A stretch of 28,773 nucleotides of DNA from CAYZEE01 sp964477485 (GTDB taxonomy: Bacteria; Patescibacteriota; Microgenomatia; Levybacterales; UBA12049): assembly GCA_964477485.1 (NCBI GenBank), contig CAYZEE010000010.1, forward strand, positions 1-28,773. Direction: 5' to 3'. The notes beneath the pieces are model-generated. The model was given only the letters and a program-made list of their open reading frames with translations. It was not told where the DNA came from and ran no database searches. Within the stretch, counting starts at the first letter, position 1; every line of letters starts with the position of its first letter. Positions 15,999 through 24,188 of this stretch are shown piece by piece. Position numbers and translations under genes: made by a program.

Positions 15999-16007
15999 TG
16001 CTAAAAT
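15999..16007 (+). promoter_or_regulatory. Extended -10 promoter of the asparaginase gene
   Basis: TGCTAAAAT, with the extended TG at 15999-16000 and -10 TAAAAT at 16002-16007, ends 7 nt before the ATG at 16015. A TTGGCA (15982-15987) is only 14 nt upstream, but it fits a 17-nt spacer with AATAAT at 16005-16010. It interlocks with the -35 of the divergent gatC promoter. Confidence 0.5.
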
Positions 16008-16014
16008 AATAGAC

Positions 16015-17088
16015 ATGAAAAAAATTAAAATAGGTGTGATTTCGTGTGGTGGAACTATTGCAATGGAGAAAGGAGACAGCGGTGCTTTAGAACCAAAAAA
16101 GGACTTAGATGAGGTTCTATCAGCTGCAAATCATGTTGCTATTGAAGAAAAAATAGAAATTCCTACCGGGAATAAATTAGAGCTGTTTAAGCTTGATAGT
16201 GTCAATCTGAATCCTGAACATTGGAGAAAAATCATTTCAAGCGTTGAAGAACTACAGAAAAAATGTGACGGTATATTAATTATCCACGGTACAGATACAA
16301 TGGCTTATTCTGCTACTGCGGTGGGATTGGCACTGTCTGAAAAAATTAAAGTACCGGTAATTTTTACAGGTGCTCAATCTCCCATACATGAAACAGGTAG
16401 CGATGCGAGGTCTAATCTTGAACGATCATTTCTAGTCTTGGAAAAAGCTGCAGAAGATGGAGTTGCAGAATGCATGATTTTTTTTGGTGATGAAGCATAC
16501 AGGGGTGTATGCGCAAGAAAGAGAAGCGAATCAGATTTTAAGGGATTTGAGTCGTCGAGTGTTCGTCCTCTTTATATTACTGATGGGTTTGGGGTGAAAG
16601 AGACATGGGCTACAAGAAAACGGGCTGATGTTTTAAAAACAAAAAAAATCATCGGCGTTGAAATTAAAAATGAATTTTCAAAAGGCGTGATCATCATATC
16701 AGCAGTTCCTGGACTTGAAGCGGAAGCATTAATGACGATCGCATCAAAAAATTCAACGCGGGCAATTATCTTGAATTCGCTTGGTACTGGTAATATTCCA
16801 TCGCTTGAAGGAGATTACAATCTAGTGCCCGTTATAGAAAGAATAACACGTCAATTGAATAAGCCTGTTATTATAACCTCTCCATTTATAGGAGGAAATA
16901 CTAACTTAGACATCTATTTAACAGGAAAACTTGCTAAGAATTCAGGCGCAATTGATGCAGGAAGAATGACAGCTGAGGCAACTCTTGTAAAGACAAGATT
17001 ACTTTTGGCTCAACCTAAGTTTTCCTCAAATGAGGAATTTAAAAAAGCATTAACGACCGATTTTACTGGAGAAACAGGACGGATTTAA
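16015..17088 (+). CDS. ansA: L-asparaginase, type I (AnsA-like)
   Basis: A 357-residue cytosolic enzyme that hydrolyses asparagine to aspartate and ammonia. Both family signatures are present: ISCGGTIAM with catalytic T14, and IIHGTDTMAYSA with T93 and D94. The active-site lysine aligns with K169 in CARKRSESDF. TGAQSP and PFIGGNTN match other conserved loops. The ATG at 16015 is chosen over an open frame back to 15979 because the longer form would cover the promoter. It has no signal peptide. It is divergent from gatC, the amidotransferase that uses amides for tRNA, but a shared control is only suggested by the common promoter region. An archaeal-type GatD role is unlikely, since no GatE is seen and GatCAB is complete. 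Confidence 0.92.
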   Translation: MKKIKIGVISCGGTIAMEKGDSGALEPKKDLDEVLSAANHVAIEEKIEIPTGNKLELFKLDSVNLNPEHWRKIISSVEELQKKCDGILIIHGTDTMAYSATAVGLALSEKIKVPVIFTGAQSPIHETGSDARSNLERSFLVLEKAAEDGVAECMIFFGDEAYRGVCARKRSESDFKGFESSSVRPLYITDGFGVKETWATRKRADVLKTKKIIGVEIKNEFSKGVIIISAVPGLEAEALMTIASKNSTRAIILNSLGTGNIPSLEGDYNLVPVIERITRQLNKPVIITSPFIGGNTNLDIYLTGKLAKNSGAIDAGRMTAEATLVKTRLLLAQPKFSSNEEFKKALTTDFTGETGRI

Positions 17089-17150
17089 TTTACCCAAACT
17101 GATACTTTGATATAGAATTGACCTCTTTTTAAGCCGTGGATATATAGATA

Positions 17151-17179
17151 TTGAATCCTGTAGTTTTCTGTGGTAAAAT
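17151..17179 (+). promoter_or_regulatory. Promoter of the frame-split gene at 17189
   Basis: -35 TTGAAT (17151-17156), a 17-nt spacer ending in the extended TG (17171-17172), and -10 TAAAAT (17174-17179). The ATG at 17189 lies 9 nt after the -10, so the leader would be very short. A good promoter in front of a broken frame suggests recent damage, recoding or sequence error. Confidence 0.6.
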
Positions 17180-17188
17180 GCGCAAGCT

Positions 17189-17847
17189 ATGGAAGGATTA
17201 CTAGGTAGAGGAGATAATCTAAGTTCTTCGGAAAAAAAGGGCCGGTTATTAATGCCCACTTCAATGAGTCATTCAGGATTCCTGCGCCAGTTCTTCCCGA
17301 GAGCATAAAACGCGAGAGCCGTGATAATATACCCATTGCAGAATACGCTATAGTGATAGAGGGTTATAAAGGCACAATAATTGAAGGCAGAATCCAAATT
17401 GAAGGATATGCTGTTTTTATGACCGATTCGGTATTTGGACTAGGTATGGGTCCTGCATCAAGTAGTTTTTCTGTTATTCAGCCGGCGGGAGATACAAGCG
17501 TCGCATATATAGAGTAGAAAAAGAAGACAATTTTAATGAGTATAAACGTCCTGAAGCAATAATAGTGAGTATACCACTGGTGGTGTCAGTAATAACGTCC
17601 CCTGCGAGGCTTGCGACTCCAGCTGACGATAACAAATGCAGGTCATTTCATGATATGTCGAGGTAATGTTCTAAGAGGGACAAGTGATCGAATAAGCCGA
17701 GGCACAAACACGGGAATAAAACAATGGTCTTTGGGAGAATATCATAGCAGAACTTTGGCACTTTTTCCGTACGATCCTGATATTTTTAATGAACTCGAGT
17801 TCGTAGTAGGAGATACCGTCCCTGAACCTCGCCGTCAAAATAAGTAG
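17189..17847 (+). pseudogene. Hypothetical gene split over four reading-frame segments
   Basis: The first frame starts MEGLLGRGDNLSS at 17189 and would end at TAA 17306. It reaches the slippery heptamer A-AAA-AAG at 17233-17239, and a -1 slip there joins a longer frame (GPVINAHFNESFR onward, including EGYKGTIIEGRIQIEGYAVF) that stops at TAG 17515. A third frame, entered by another -1 step between about 17469 and 17515, reads YKRRIYRVEKEDNFNEYKRP to TAA 17664. A fourth, +1 from that, covers LTITNAGHFMICRGNV to the TAG at 17845-17847. Each piece has normal protein composition and they join end to end, so one ancestral product of about 215-220 residues is likely. I do not recognise the family and see no membrane segment. 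The last part is also open as a separate ORF from TTG 17611. Confidence 0.5.
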
Positions 17848-17865
17848 AGTTTATTTCAAGATATT

Positions 17866-18624
17866 TTAGCTTGATAAAACTTTTAGAACAGCAGTTCTTG
17901 CTTCTCCTTCAAGGGAATCATCCAACTTAGTCAATTTAATTTTTTTCTTATATTTTGTCTCCAGAGCTTTTCCTATAAGAAGGTCTGCGATTTCCGGGTT
18001 TTTTGGTAAAATCGGGCCGTGAAGATATGTTCCGATTGAGTTTTTATAAACCGCACCTTCTGTCTTATCACTTCCGTTATTTCCGTAACCTTTCATAACA
18101 ATTCCAAAAGGCGAGAGTTTTTTGCCAAGATAAGTTCTCCCGCCATGATTTTCAAAACCAACAACAATACCAGTGTTTAGAAAATTGGGATCAGCGTTTA
18201 GTTTTATACTAATATTCCCTGTTAATCTTTTGCTACCATTACCTGGATTTTCGGTATACAAATCTAAGATATTTAAACCTTTTATAATTGTGCCATCTGA
18301 CTCTCTATAGTATTTGCCCAAAAATTGATAAGCGCCGCAGACATAAAGACCAGGAGTCCCGCCTTCAATTTTTACTTTTAGAGCTTCTGTCTTTTTTGCC
18401 GTAAAATCTTTTGATACTATTTTTTGTTGGGTATCCTGGGCTCCCCCCATAAACAAAATGTCTGTTTTATCAAGTGCCTTAGAGTCAAATCCCTCATTCA
18501 GATTTACAACTTCAGTCTTTATGCTTCGCCACTCGCATCTTTTGGATAAAGCGATGATATTTCCTCTATCTCCGTATGTGTTCATCAGTTCAGGATAAAG
18601 CCAACCAATTCTTAGCGTTGTCAT
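17866..18624 (-). CDS. gatD: GatD, glutaminase subunit of the lipid II isoglutaminyl synthase
   Basis: A 252-residue class I glutamine amidotransferase of the CobB/CobQ type. It releases ammonia from glutamine for MurT, which amidates the D-Glu of lipid II in peptidoglycan synthesis. The nucleophile is C96 in GLYVCGAYQFLG and the catalytic histidine H202 in GTYLHGPILPKNP; FENHGGRTYLG is the other conserved loop. It starts IGWLYPELMNTYGDRGN, typical for GatD. The ATG overlaps the murT TGA as ATGA, so the partners are made together. It is the last gene of polX-lemA-htpX-murT-gatD. Confidence 0.93.
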   Translation of the reverse strand: MTTLRIGWLYPELMNTYGDRGNIIALSKRCEWRSIKTEVVNLNEGFDSKALDKTDILFMGGAQDTQQKIVSKDFTAKKTEALKVKIEGGTPGLYVCGAYQFLGKYYRESDGTIIKGLNILDLYTENPGNGSKRLTGNISIKLNADPNFLNTGIVVGFENHGGRTYLGKKLSPFGIVMKGYGNNGSDKTEGAVYKNSIGTYLHGPILPKNPEIADLLIGKALETKYKKKIKLTKLDDSLEGEARTAVLKVLSS

Positions 18625-19919
18625 AAGATTTTCTTTCCCGTAATTATTTTTCGAAGCTCAAGCATTGCTGAGTACGTTGGCAGAACATATAAGATTTCAT
18701 TTTTGTTCACTATCTTAACTTCACTTTTAATTGCTTCTTTTAAATCATCGTAAATTTTAACTTTTGAACTGAAATTTTGAATTGAATATAAAAGTCTTAA
18801 AGACATATCATATGGCCTGTCTCCTGATACCGAAATCCTTTTAAACTTGTCCAGTTTGTGTTCAAAATCAACATCCCATATCCATGAGATATCCTGTCCA
18901 TCGGGGATTCTGTCATTTAAAACAATTAAAAGATTTTCTGCCTTCATTTTATTAATTGCATCTAAGGATTGATTAAAACTTGCCGGATTTTTGGATAAGA
19001 GTATTTGTATATTTTTATTATTAAATTTAATAATTTCCTGTCTTCCGAATGCGGGTTCAAAATCTCTTATTGCATTTTTTATCTTGATATCGGCAACGCC
19101 AAGTGTTTTTGCCGCCAAAACTGCGGCATGGGTATTGTACTTATTATAAAGACCGGGGAGAGGATAAGTATCAAAAGAATCAATATGGCTCTTAGGTTTT
19201 TTGAGCCCGCATTTATTGCATTTCCAGTCTCCAAGGTGGGAGAAGGTTACATTATTGTAAGCTAGTTTGTAGCCGCATTTCGGGCAGTAGGTTGAATCAG
19301 AGGCATGCTCAGGAATGGTATTATCAGATTCACCTGACACGCCGTAATAAAGGTTTTTTGCCCGACTATTAAGACCCAGATATGCTATTTGAGGATCATC
19401 AGAATTTAGAATAAGAGTTGTTTTTGATGATAGTTTTTTCAGGGACTGGTTCCATTTGCTTGTAATAATATTTACTTCTCCGTATCTATCCAGCTGGTCT
19501 CTAAATAAATTCAGGAGGATGATATAGTCGGGTTTAATTTCTTTTAAAATTAAAGGCAGTGTGTTTTCATCCACCTCAAAAATTGCATTATCGTAGTTTA
19601 ACCCGCCAACTAAATTAGAGTATTGAGCAAGAGAAGAAGCTATCCCATTTAGCAAGTTTGCCCCTGATTTATTTAGAAAAACTTTTCTTCCATCTTCTTT
19701 AAGGATGGCTTGAATAATCTTTCCAGTGGTTGTCTTGCCATTTGTTCCTGCAATTAGAATGATTTTTAATTTCTCGTTTTTAGAAATGACGTCTTTTATA
19801 AAGTTGCTGCTTATATTTAAGGCAATTTGTCCGGGCCACGTTGAGCCGGAACCAATATTGAATAATTTTGAAATGATAATAATCATTTTCCCTATGAGAA
19901 TAAGCGATATGTCTTTCAT
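18621..19919 (-). CDS. murT: MurT, Mur-ligase-like subunit of the lipid II isoglutaminyl synthase
   Basis: A 432-residue ATP-dependent ligase that pairs with GatD. Mur-ligase P-loop IAGTNGKTTTGK at 56-67 and the downstream LLNLFRDQLDRYGE are typical. A four-cysteine zinc-ribbon insert (C212, C215, C234, C237) is characteristic of MurT. The C-terminal DUF1727 domain contains SWIWDVDFE with the conserved aspartate. It starts 10 nt after htpX. The presence of MurT/GatD implies a peptidoglycan wall with amidated stem peptide, better known from Gram-positive bacteria. Confidence 0.94.
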   Translation of the reverse strand: MKDISLILIGKMIIIISKLFNIGSGSTWPGQIALNISSNFIKDVISKNEKLKIILIAGTNGKTTTGKIIQAILKEDGRKVFLNKSGANLLNGIASSLAQYSNLVGGLNYDNAIFEVDENTLPLILKEIKPDYIILLNLFRDQLDRYGEVNIITSKWNQSLKKLSSKTTLILNSDDPQIAYLGLNSRAKNLYYGVSGESDNTIPEHASDSTYCPKCGYKLAYNNVTFSHLGDWKCNKCGLKKPKSHIDSFDTYPLPGLYNKYNTHAAVLAAKTLGVADIKIKNAIRDFEPAFGRQEIIKFNNKNIQILLSKNPASFNQSLDAINKMKAENLLIVLNDRIPDGQDISWIWDVDFEHKLDKFKRISVSGDRPYDMSLRLLYSIQNFSSKVKIYDDLKEAIKSEVKIVNKNEILYVLPTYSAMLELRKIITGKKIL

Positions 19920-19929
19920 GAAAAATTAC

Positions 19930-20826
19930 TTACATTGAGCGAAGAATTTTTATCCGCTCTTGAATCGGCGGATGAGTATCAAAAAGGGAAGAAAACCACA
20001 TCTTAACATCCTTGTCTTTAAATGGGTTAACTATAAAGAGATGAGCCGTAGCATTTGTAGCTGTTTTGACTGGTCTTGGATCTTGCGATATCTTTTCAAG
20101 CGCTGATGCTAAGCCCTCCGGATATCTCGTAAGAAGCGCGCCTGATGCATCTGCAAGCAGTTCTCTCTTGCGTGATATTGCCAGCTGAATTAGCGTTGCC
20201 GCAATAGGGGAGAGTATGGCAAAAATAATACCAATTAAGATAAAGATTGTTTGAGCATTTCCGTTTCTATCACCCTCCTGACCACCGCCAAACCAAAGGC
20301 TTTGCATAAAAAAATTAGCCAAAATCACAATAAATCCAACAAGAATGGCAACTATGCCCGCGAGTCTTGTATCGTAGTTTCCAACATGGGAAAGTTCATG
20401 AGCGATAACTCCCTCAAGCTCTACTTTGTTTAATTTCGCAAGTATTCCGGTTGTTGCAACTACAGCCGCGTGTTTCGGATTTCTTCCTGTGGCAAATGCG
20501 TTTGGCGACGGGTCATTGATTATATAAATCTTAGGCATTGGAAGGCCAGCACCTATACACAAATTTTCTACTGTATTAAAAAGCATTGGATTGTCTGATT
20601 TTTTTATCGGAATTGCCCCAGACACTGCTATAACAAGTTTGTCTGAATAATAATAACTTCCAAAGCTTGTAAATCCTGCAAGGATCAGCGCAAAACCCAC
20701 TATAGGCAAACCATACCCGAAAGCCTTGCTAAATACATAAACAATCGTTGTTATAAAAACAACGAACAAAAGCATTATCAACCAAGTTTTCCATTTATTT
20801 GAAGAAATATCATTGTAGATATTCAT
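19930..20826 (-). CDS. htpX: HtpX-like membrane zinc metalloprotease
   Basis: A 298-residue M48 peptidase. Two hydrophobic helices occupy about 14-55, followed by the catalytic HELSH (143-147), a second pair of membrane segments (about 156-178 and 190-215), and the glutamate zinc ligand in RKRELLADASGAL. The protease faces the cytosol and degrades damaged membrane proteins. It starts 4 nt after lemA, a common gene pair. Length is typical. Nothing unusual is seen. Confidence 0.95.
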   Translation of the reverse strand: MNIYNDISSNKWKTWLIMLLFVVFITTIVYVFSKAFGYGLPIVGFALILAGFTSFGSYYYSDKLVIAVSGAIPIKKSDNPMLFNTVENLCIGAGLPMPKIYIINDPSPNAFATGRNPKHAAVVATTGILAKLNKVELEGVIAHELSHVGNYDTRLAGIVAILVGFIVILANFFMQSLWFGGGQEGDRNGNAQTIFILIGIIFAILSPIAATLIQLAISRKRELLADASGALLTRYPEGLASALEKISQDPRPVKTATNATAHLFIVNPFKDKDVKMWFSSLFDTHPPIQERIKILRSM

Positions 20827-20830
20827 ACAC

Positions 20831-21373
20831 TTAAAACTTTACCGTAACAGGTTGCTTATCTGCCTCTGTTGCTCCAAAAAATTCTGCAGGTTTAAAGTTT
20901 AGCGGGCCTGCAATCAGTACATTTGGAAATATTTTTACCTTTGTGTTGTAATCTAAAACGGCAGAATTGTAAAATTGCCTTGAATATGCAATTTTATTTT
21001 CTGTATCTGATAATTCTTCTTGAAGTTCCAGGAAATTTTGACTGGCTTTAAGATCAGGATAATTCTCGGCTACGGCCAGGATGGATTTCAAGGTTTGCGA
21101 AAGTTGATTGTTTACAGATGCTTTTTCCATTGGTCCTTTTGCCGACATCAATGCTGTTCTTTCTTGCGTAACTTTTTCGAACAGTTCTCTTTCGTGGGCA
21201 GCGTAACCCTTAACAGTCTCAACTAAATTTGGAATAAGATCAGTTCTTCTTTTTAGCTGAACATCTATCTGGGAAAGAGCTTCTGACACCCTCATTTTTG
21301 AGGTTACAAGGTTATTGTATAGAAACCATACAAACAATATTAGTAATATTATTATGACTGCAAAAATTATAAT
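20831..21373 (-). CDS. lemA: LemA family membrane protein, probable ATT start
   Basis: LemA proteins have a single N-terminal helix and a cytosolic-type alpha-helical bundle; their function is not settled, but they often go with HtpX. The body has the family core SEALSQIDVQLKRRTDLIPN and NLVETVKGYAAHERE. A TTG at 21335-21337 gives 168 residues but cuts the membrane helix. The frame continues 12 codons upstream to ATT at 21371-21373, giving IIFAVIIILLIL as a full helix and a 180-residue protein, and an AGGGGGTGA ribosome site lies just upstream. There is no ATG, GTG or TTG in between and an in-frame TGA stands two codons before the ATT. I prefer the ATT start with moderate confidence. Confidence 0.8.
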   Translation of the reverse strand: MIIFAVIIILLILFVWFLYNNLVTSKMRVSEALSQIDVQLKRRTDLIPNLVETVKGYAAHERELFEKVTQERTALMSAKGPMEKASVNNQLSQTLKSILAVAENYPDLKASQNFLELQEELSDTENKIAYSRQFYNSAVLDYNTKVKIFPNVLIAGPLNFKPAEFFGATEADKQPVTVKF

Positions 21374-21376
21374 TTT

Positions 21377-21388
21377 TCACCCCCTCTC
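21377..21388 (-). promoter_or_regulatory. Shine-Dalgarno deciding the lemA start
   Basis: On the minus strand GAGAGGGGGTGA matches the anti-Shine-Dalgarno over most of GGAGGTGA. Its G-run lies about 6 nt before the ATT at 21373, but over 40 nt before the TTG at 21337. This spacing favours the unusual start. Confidence 0.5.
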
Positions 21389-21393
21389 ACTAG

Positions 21394-23163
21394 TTAACGT
21401 TCTTTTAGCCACCTTACAAAATTATTATACTCCAAAGTATTTAGTATGTCACTTTTTTTTGCCCATCCCCGTCTTGCTACCGAAACACCGAACTTCACAT
21501 GATCCATTTGAGATGCGGCATGGCTATCCGTATTAATAATCATTTTGACATTTGCCTCAACAGCCATTCTTATTCGAGTATCGCTTAGATCAAGACGCGC
21601 TGGCCAGCTGTTAATTTCAAGTGCTTTGTTATTTTTCCTGCAAAACTCAAATAGTTTGCTCCAGTTTAAATCATACCCTGGTCTTTCATTTAACATCCTG
21701 CCGGTTGGATGAGCTAAAATTTTGGCTTTTTTATGTGACAAGCCTTTAATTATTCTCTCGGTCATCTTGTCCTTGTTCATATTAAAAACACTATGAATTG
21801 AAACAATAGCCGCATCAAGAAGATCTATGGATTTAGAATCCAAAGCAAGGGAGCCGTCAGGTAAAATATCTACTTCGAGTAATTTTAATACTCGTATATT
21901 TTTATTACTCGTATTTAGATGTTCGATATATTGATTTCTCTTCAATATAATTGAATATATTTGTTCTGGAGTGTGTTTTGAGATGCTTGGATTATGTTCA
22001 GAGAATCCTAGGTATTGATATCCGAGCTTTTTTGCATTCTTCAGCATGTTTTGCATAGAATCTTTTCCAAGATCATGACTTGGTTCGATAGAATAATTCG
22101 AATGTATATGAAGGTCTCCTTTAATGTTCTTCAATTCAATAAGTTCTGGCAGTTTGTGCTTTAAACTAAGTTCTATTTCACCTGTATTCTCTCTAATTTC
22201 AGGTGGAATCCAATCCATACCCAGAGCGTTATAAAACTTTTTTTCTGTATCGTACCTCATTAGCTCACTTTTACCCCGATTTTTCTTTATTCCATACTCC
22301 GAGAGAGAAAAACCTTTTTTTATTGCCATCTCACGAAGCGCAATATTGTGGTCTTTGCTGCCTGTAAAATGTTGCAGTAGCGATCCAAAACTATCAGGAG
22401 ATTGAACCATGAGGTCAATTTGTCTTCCTCCTGAAACTAACATTGAAGCAGTTATGTCGCCTTGTTCTATTATTCGTTCTCTGAATGGATATGAAATAAA
22501 ATGGTAAATGACTTCTCTCGGATTTTTTGAGGCAACAGCAATATCTATATCGCCAACAGTTGACATTCTGCGTCTCAAGCTTCCCAGTGGCTCAGCTCGC
22601 ACCACATACTTTGATTTTTCAAGATATTCAACTATTTTCCCTGCTATCTCCATTGCGTATGGCAATGTCATTCTTGTCGTTTTGCCAAATCCTCGACGAA
22701 ATTCTGAGATGGCGCGCAGTATGTCGCTTTGTGATTTGTCTCCAAAGCCTTCTAGAGACGCAATTTTGCCTTCTTTTGCAATTTTCTCTATCTGATCTAT
22801 AACTTTTTCAGGATTTTTTAGATTAAACTGGTTAACAAGTCTGTACGCCTTTTTAGGACCAAAACTCGGTATATCAAGAAGAGGAAAAACCGACTTCGGT
22901 ATCCCTTTGAGTGCCCATTCAAAATGCCTCACGTTGCCTTTATTAAAAAGTTCTTCTAAATGGTTTCTGATCGCTTTTCCAATACCTGGAAGAAGATCTA
23001 GCTTGTCTTCACGGTAAAATTCCTTAATCTCGGAAGTCAAATTAGCTATGGTTTCCGAGGCTTTTCGATATGCAATAATTTGAAAACGGAATTTTTTCTC
23101 ATTTCTTATGATGTAGGCAGCTGCAACATTTCGCAACATCTTTGAAATTTCCTGGTTGTTCAT
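21394..23163 (-). CDS. polX: DNA polymerase X with C-terminal PHP domain
   Basis: A 589-residue repair polymerase for short gaps. Order: an N-terminal helical lyase-like part with helix-hairpin-helix motifs (LLPGIGKAIRNHL at 58-70 and LDIPSFGPKKAYRL at 96-109), then the nucleotidyltransferase site GSLRRRMSTVGDIDIAV with D205 and D207 and third D250 in RQIDLMV, then a PHP phosphoesterase from about 347 with GDLHIHSNYS (H352, H354). PHP domains in bacterial PolX act as 3'-5' exonuclease or AP-site nuclease. The ATG at 23161-23163 is preferred to an open frame reaching 23199, since a -10 box ends 7 nt before it. It heads the operon with lemA. Confidence 0.93.
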   Translation of the reverse strand: MNNQEISKMLRNVAAAYIIRNEKKFRFQIIAYRKASETIANLTSEIKEFYREDKLDLLPGIGKAIRNHLEELFNKGNVRHFEWALKGIPKSVFPLLDIPSFGPKKAYRLVNQFNLKNPEKVIDQIEKIAKEGKIASLEGFGDKSQSDILRAISEFRRGFGKTTRMTLPYAMEIAGKIVEYLEKSKYVVRAEPLGSLRRRMSTVGDIDIAVASKNPREVIYHFISYPFRERIIEQGDITASMLVSGGRQIDLMVQSPDSFGSLLQHFTGSKDHNIALREMAIKKGFSLSEYGIKKNRGKSELMRYDTEKKFYNALGMDWIPPEIRENTGEIELSLKHKLPELIELKNIKGDLHIHSNYSIEPSHDLGKDSMQNMLKNAKKLGYQYLGFSEHNPSISKHTPEQIYSIILKRNQYIEHLNTSNKNIRVLKLLEVDILPDGSLALDSKSIDLLDAAIVSIHSVFNMNKDKMTERIIKGLSHKKAKILAHPTGRMLNERPGYDLNWSKLFEFCRKNNKALEINSWPARLDLSDTRIRMAVEANVKMIINTDSHAASQMDHVKFGVSVARRGWAKKSDILNTLEYNNFVRWLKER

Positions 23164-23170
23164 TAACAAA

Positions 23171-23179
23171 ATGATATCA
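23171..23179 (-). promoter_or_regulatory. Extended -10 promoter of the polX operon
   Basis: On the minus strand TGATATCAT combines an extended TG with -10 TATCAT (23171-23176). It ends 7 nt before the polX ATG, predicting a leaderless mRNA. A -35 is weak (TTG at about 17 nt). Confidence 0.5.
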
Positions 23180-23225
23180 GAGCATTGATATTTCAACAAG
23201 ACTCAATATCAGTAATTGTGAGGCA

Positions 23226-23254
23226 TTGACTATGATTTAATAATTTGTTAGGAT
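23226..23254 (+). promoter_or_regulatory. Promoter of tRNA-Asp and the LysM gene
   Basis: -35 TTGACT (23226-23231), a 17-nt spacer ending in an extended TGT, and -10 TAGGAT (23249-23254). The start would be near 23261, 5 nt before the tRNA. Confidence 0.6.
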
Positions 23255-23265
23255 ACACAATGTTT

Positions 23266-23339
23266 GGGCTCGTAGTGAAGTGGACTATCACGTCTCCCTG
23301 TCACGGAGAAGATCGCCGGTTCGAATCCGGTCGAGCCCG
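23266..23339 (+). tRNA. tRNA-Asp (anticodon GTC)
   Basis: Cloverleaf with acceptor GGGCTCG/CGAGCCC, anticodon stem TCTCC/GGAGA with loop CTGTCAC, T stem GCCGG/CCGGT with loop TTCGAAT, and discriminator G, as usual for tRNA-Asp. CCA is not encoded. A T7 run follows shortly after the gene, but no separate hairpin, so read-through into the LysM gene is likely. Confidence 0.97.
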
Positions 23340-23376
23340 CAAAATATTTTTTTCTGCTCCCAATAACCTCTGCCCG

Positions 23377-23384
23377 GAAAGGAG
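23377..23384 (+). promoter_or_regulatory. Shine-Dalgarno of the LysM gene
   Basis: GAAAGGAG ends 5 nt before the ATG at 23390. It is a strong classical site and fits a gene translated from a transcript that begins with a tRNA. Confidence 0.75.
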
Positions 23385-23389
23385 TATGT

Positions 23390-24034
23390 ATGCCTAAAAG
23401 AAAAACTTTTCGTAGAAAACACGTTACACCTGGGAAAAAGGATAATACATTCGGTGTCTTATCAAAAATAAAATTGGAAGAATCTTACTCTAGTCTTATT
23501 ATAGGAGTGGTAGTTGTAATCTTGGTGATTATAGGTGCTGTATTTTTTATAAAACTTGGCAGAAAAACACAAACAAGCTCTGTTCAATTTAAACCTACGA
23601 TTGAAACCGTGCTGCAAAAATCGGGAACAAAGCCAGAGACTGGAAAAGAAAACAAAAGATTACCGCAAGCTTATGTGGTTAAACAAGGAGAAAATCTTTG
23701 GACAATCTCCGAAAAATTTTACAATTCTGGATACAACTGGGTTGACATTGCAAAAGCAAACAATTTAACAAATCCGGATATAATAAATTCCGGGAATAAA
23801 TTAGTTATTCCAAATGTTACGCCAAAAATAATTGCTGAAAAACCAGTTGCCAAACCGACTATTAGTAATGCAATTTCAGGGAGTACTTATAAAGTCGTAA
23901 AAGGTGATTATCTTTGGGAAATAGCAGTAAGAGCTTATGGTGACGGATTTGCCTGGGTAAAAATTGCAAAAGCAAACAATTTGACCAATCCAGATCTTAT
24001 ATTCTCAGGAAACGTCTTAAAAATTCCCCGCTAG
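23390..24034 (+). CDS. Membrane-anchored protein with two LysM domains
   Basis: A 214-residue protein. A basic N-terminus (KRKTFRRKHV) precedes one hydrophobic anchor at about 36-56, a polar linker, and two LysM domains: about 93-141 (AYVVKQGENLWTISEKFY) and about 166-213 (TYKVVKGDYLWEIAVRAYG). Both share the segment W-V/K-I-AKANNLTNPD. LysM binds peptidoglycan or related glycans. The topology puts the LysM domains outside, so a cell-wall tethering role is inferred; no hydrolase domain is attached. It lies 50 nt after tRNA-Asp and before tRNA-Gly, which has its own promoter. Stop codon TAG. Confidence 0.9.
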   Translation: MPKRKTFRRKHVTPGKKDNTFGVLSKIKLEESYSSLIIGVVVVILVIIGAVFFIKLGRKTQTSSVQFKPTIETVLQKSGTKPETGKENKRLPQAYVVKQGENLWTISEKFYNSGYNWVDIAKANNLTNPDIINSGNKLVIPNVTPKIIAEKPVAKPTISNAISGSTYKVVKGDYLWEIAVRAYGDGFAWVKIAKANNLTNPDLIFSGNVLKIPR

Positions 24035-24060
24035 GAAAGTTTATATTTATAAAAAGTTAT

Positions 24061-24089
24061 TTGCGGATGGCCTCTAAAAGGGCTAAAAT
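24061..24089 (+). promoter_or_regulatory. Promoter of tRNA-Gly
   Basis: -35 TTGCGG (24061-24066), a 17-nt spacer and -10 TAAAAT (24084-24089). The start near 24096 lies about 9 nt before the tRNA. Confidence 0.55.
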
Positions 24090-24104
24090 ATAAAGTGCTG
24101 ATTA

Positions 24105-24176
24105 GCGGGAGTAGTTCAGCAGTAGAATGCTTCCTTCCCAAGGAAGAGGTCGCGGGTGCGATGCCCGTCTCCCGCT
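24105..24176 (+). tRNA. tRNA-Gly (anticodon CCC)
   Basis: Cloverleaf with acceptor GCGGGAG/CTCCCGC, D stem GTTC/GAAT, anticodon stem CTTCC/GGAAG with loop TTCCCAA, and T stem GCGGG/CCCGT. Anticodon CCC reads GGG. It is not a TGA-reading glycine tRNA. Discriminator T, no encoded CCA. Confidence 0.95.
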
Positions 24177-24188
24177 CAAAAATATGAC

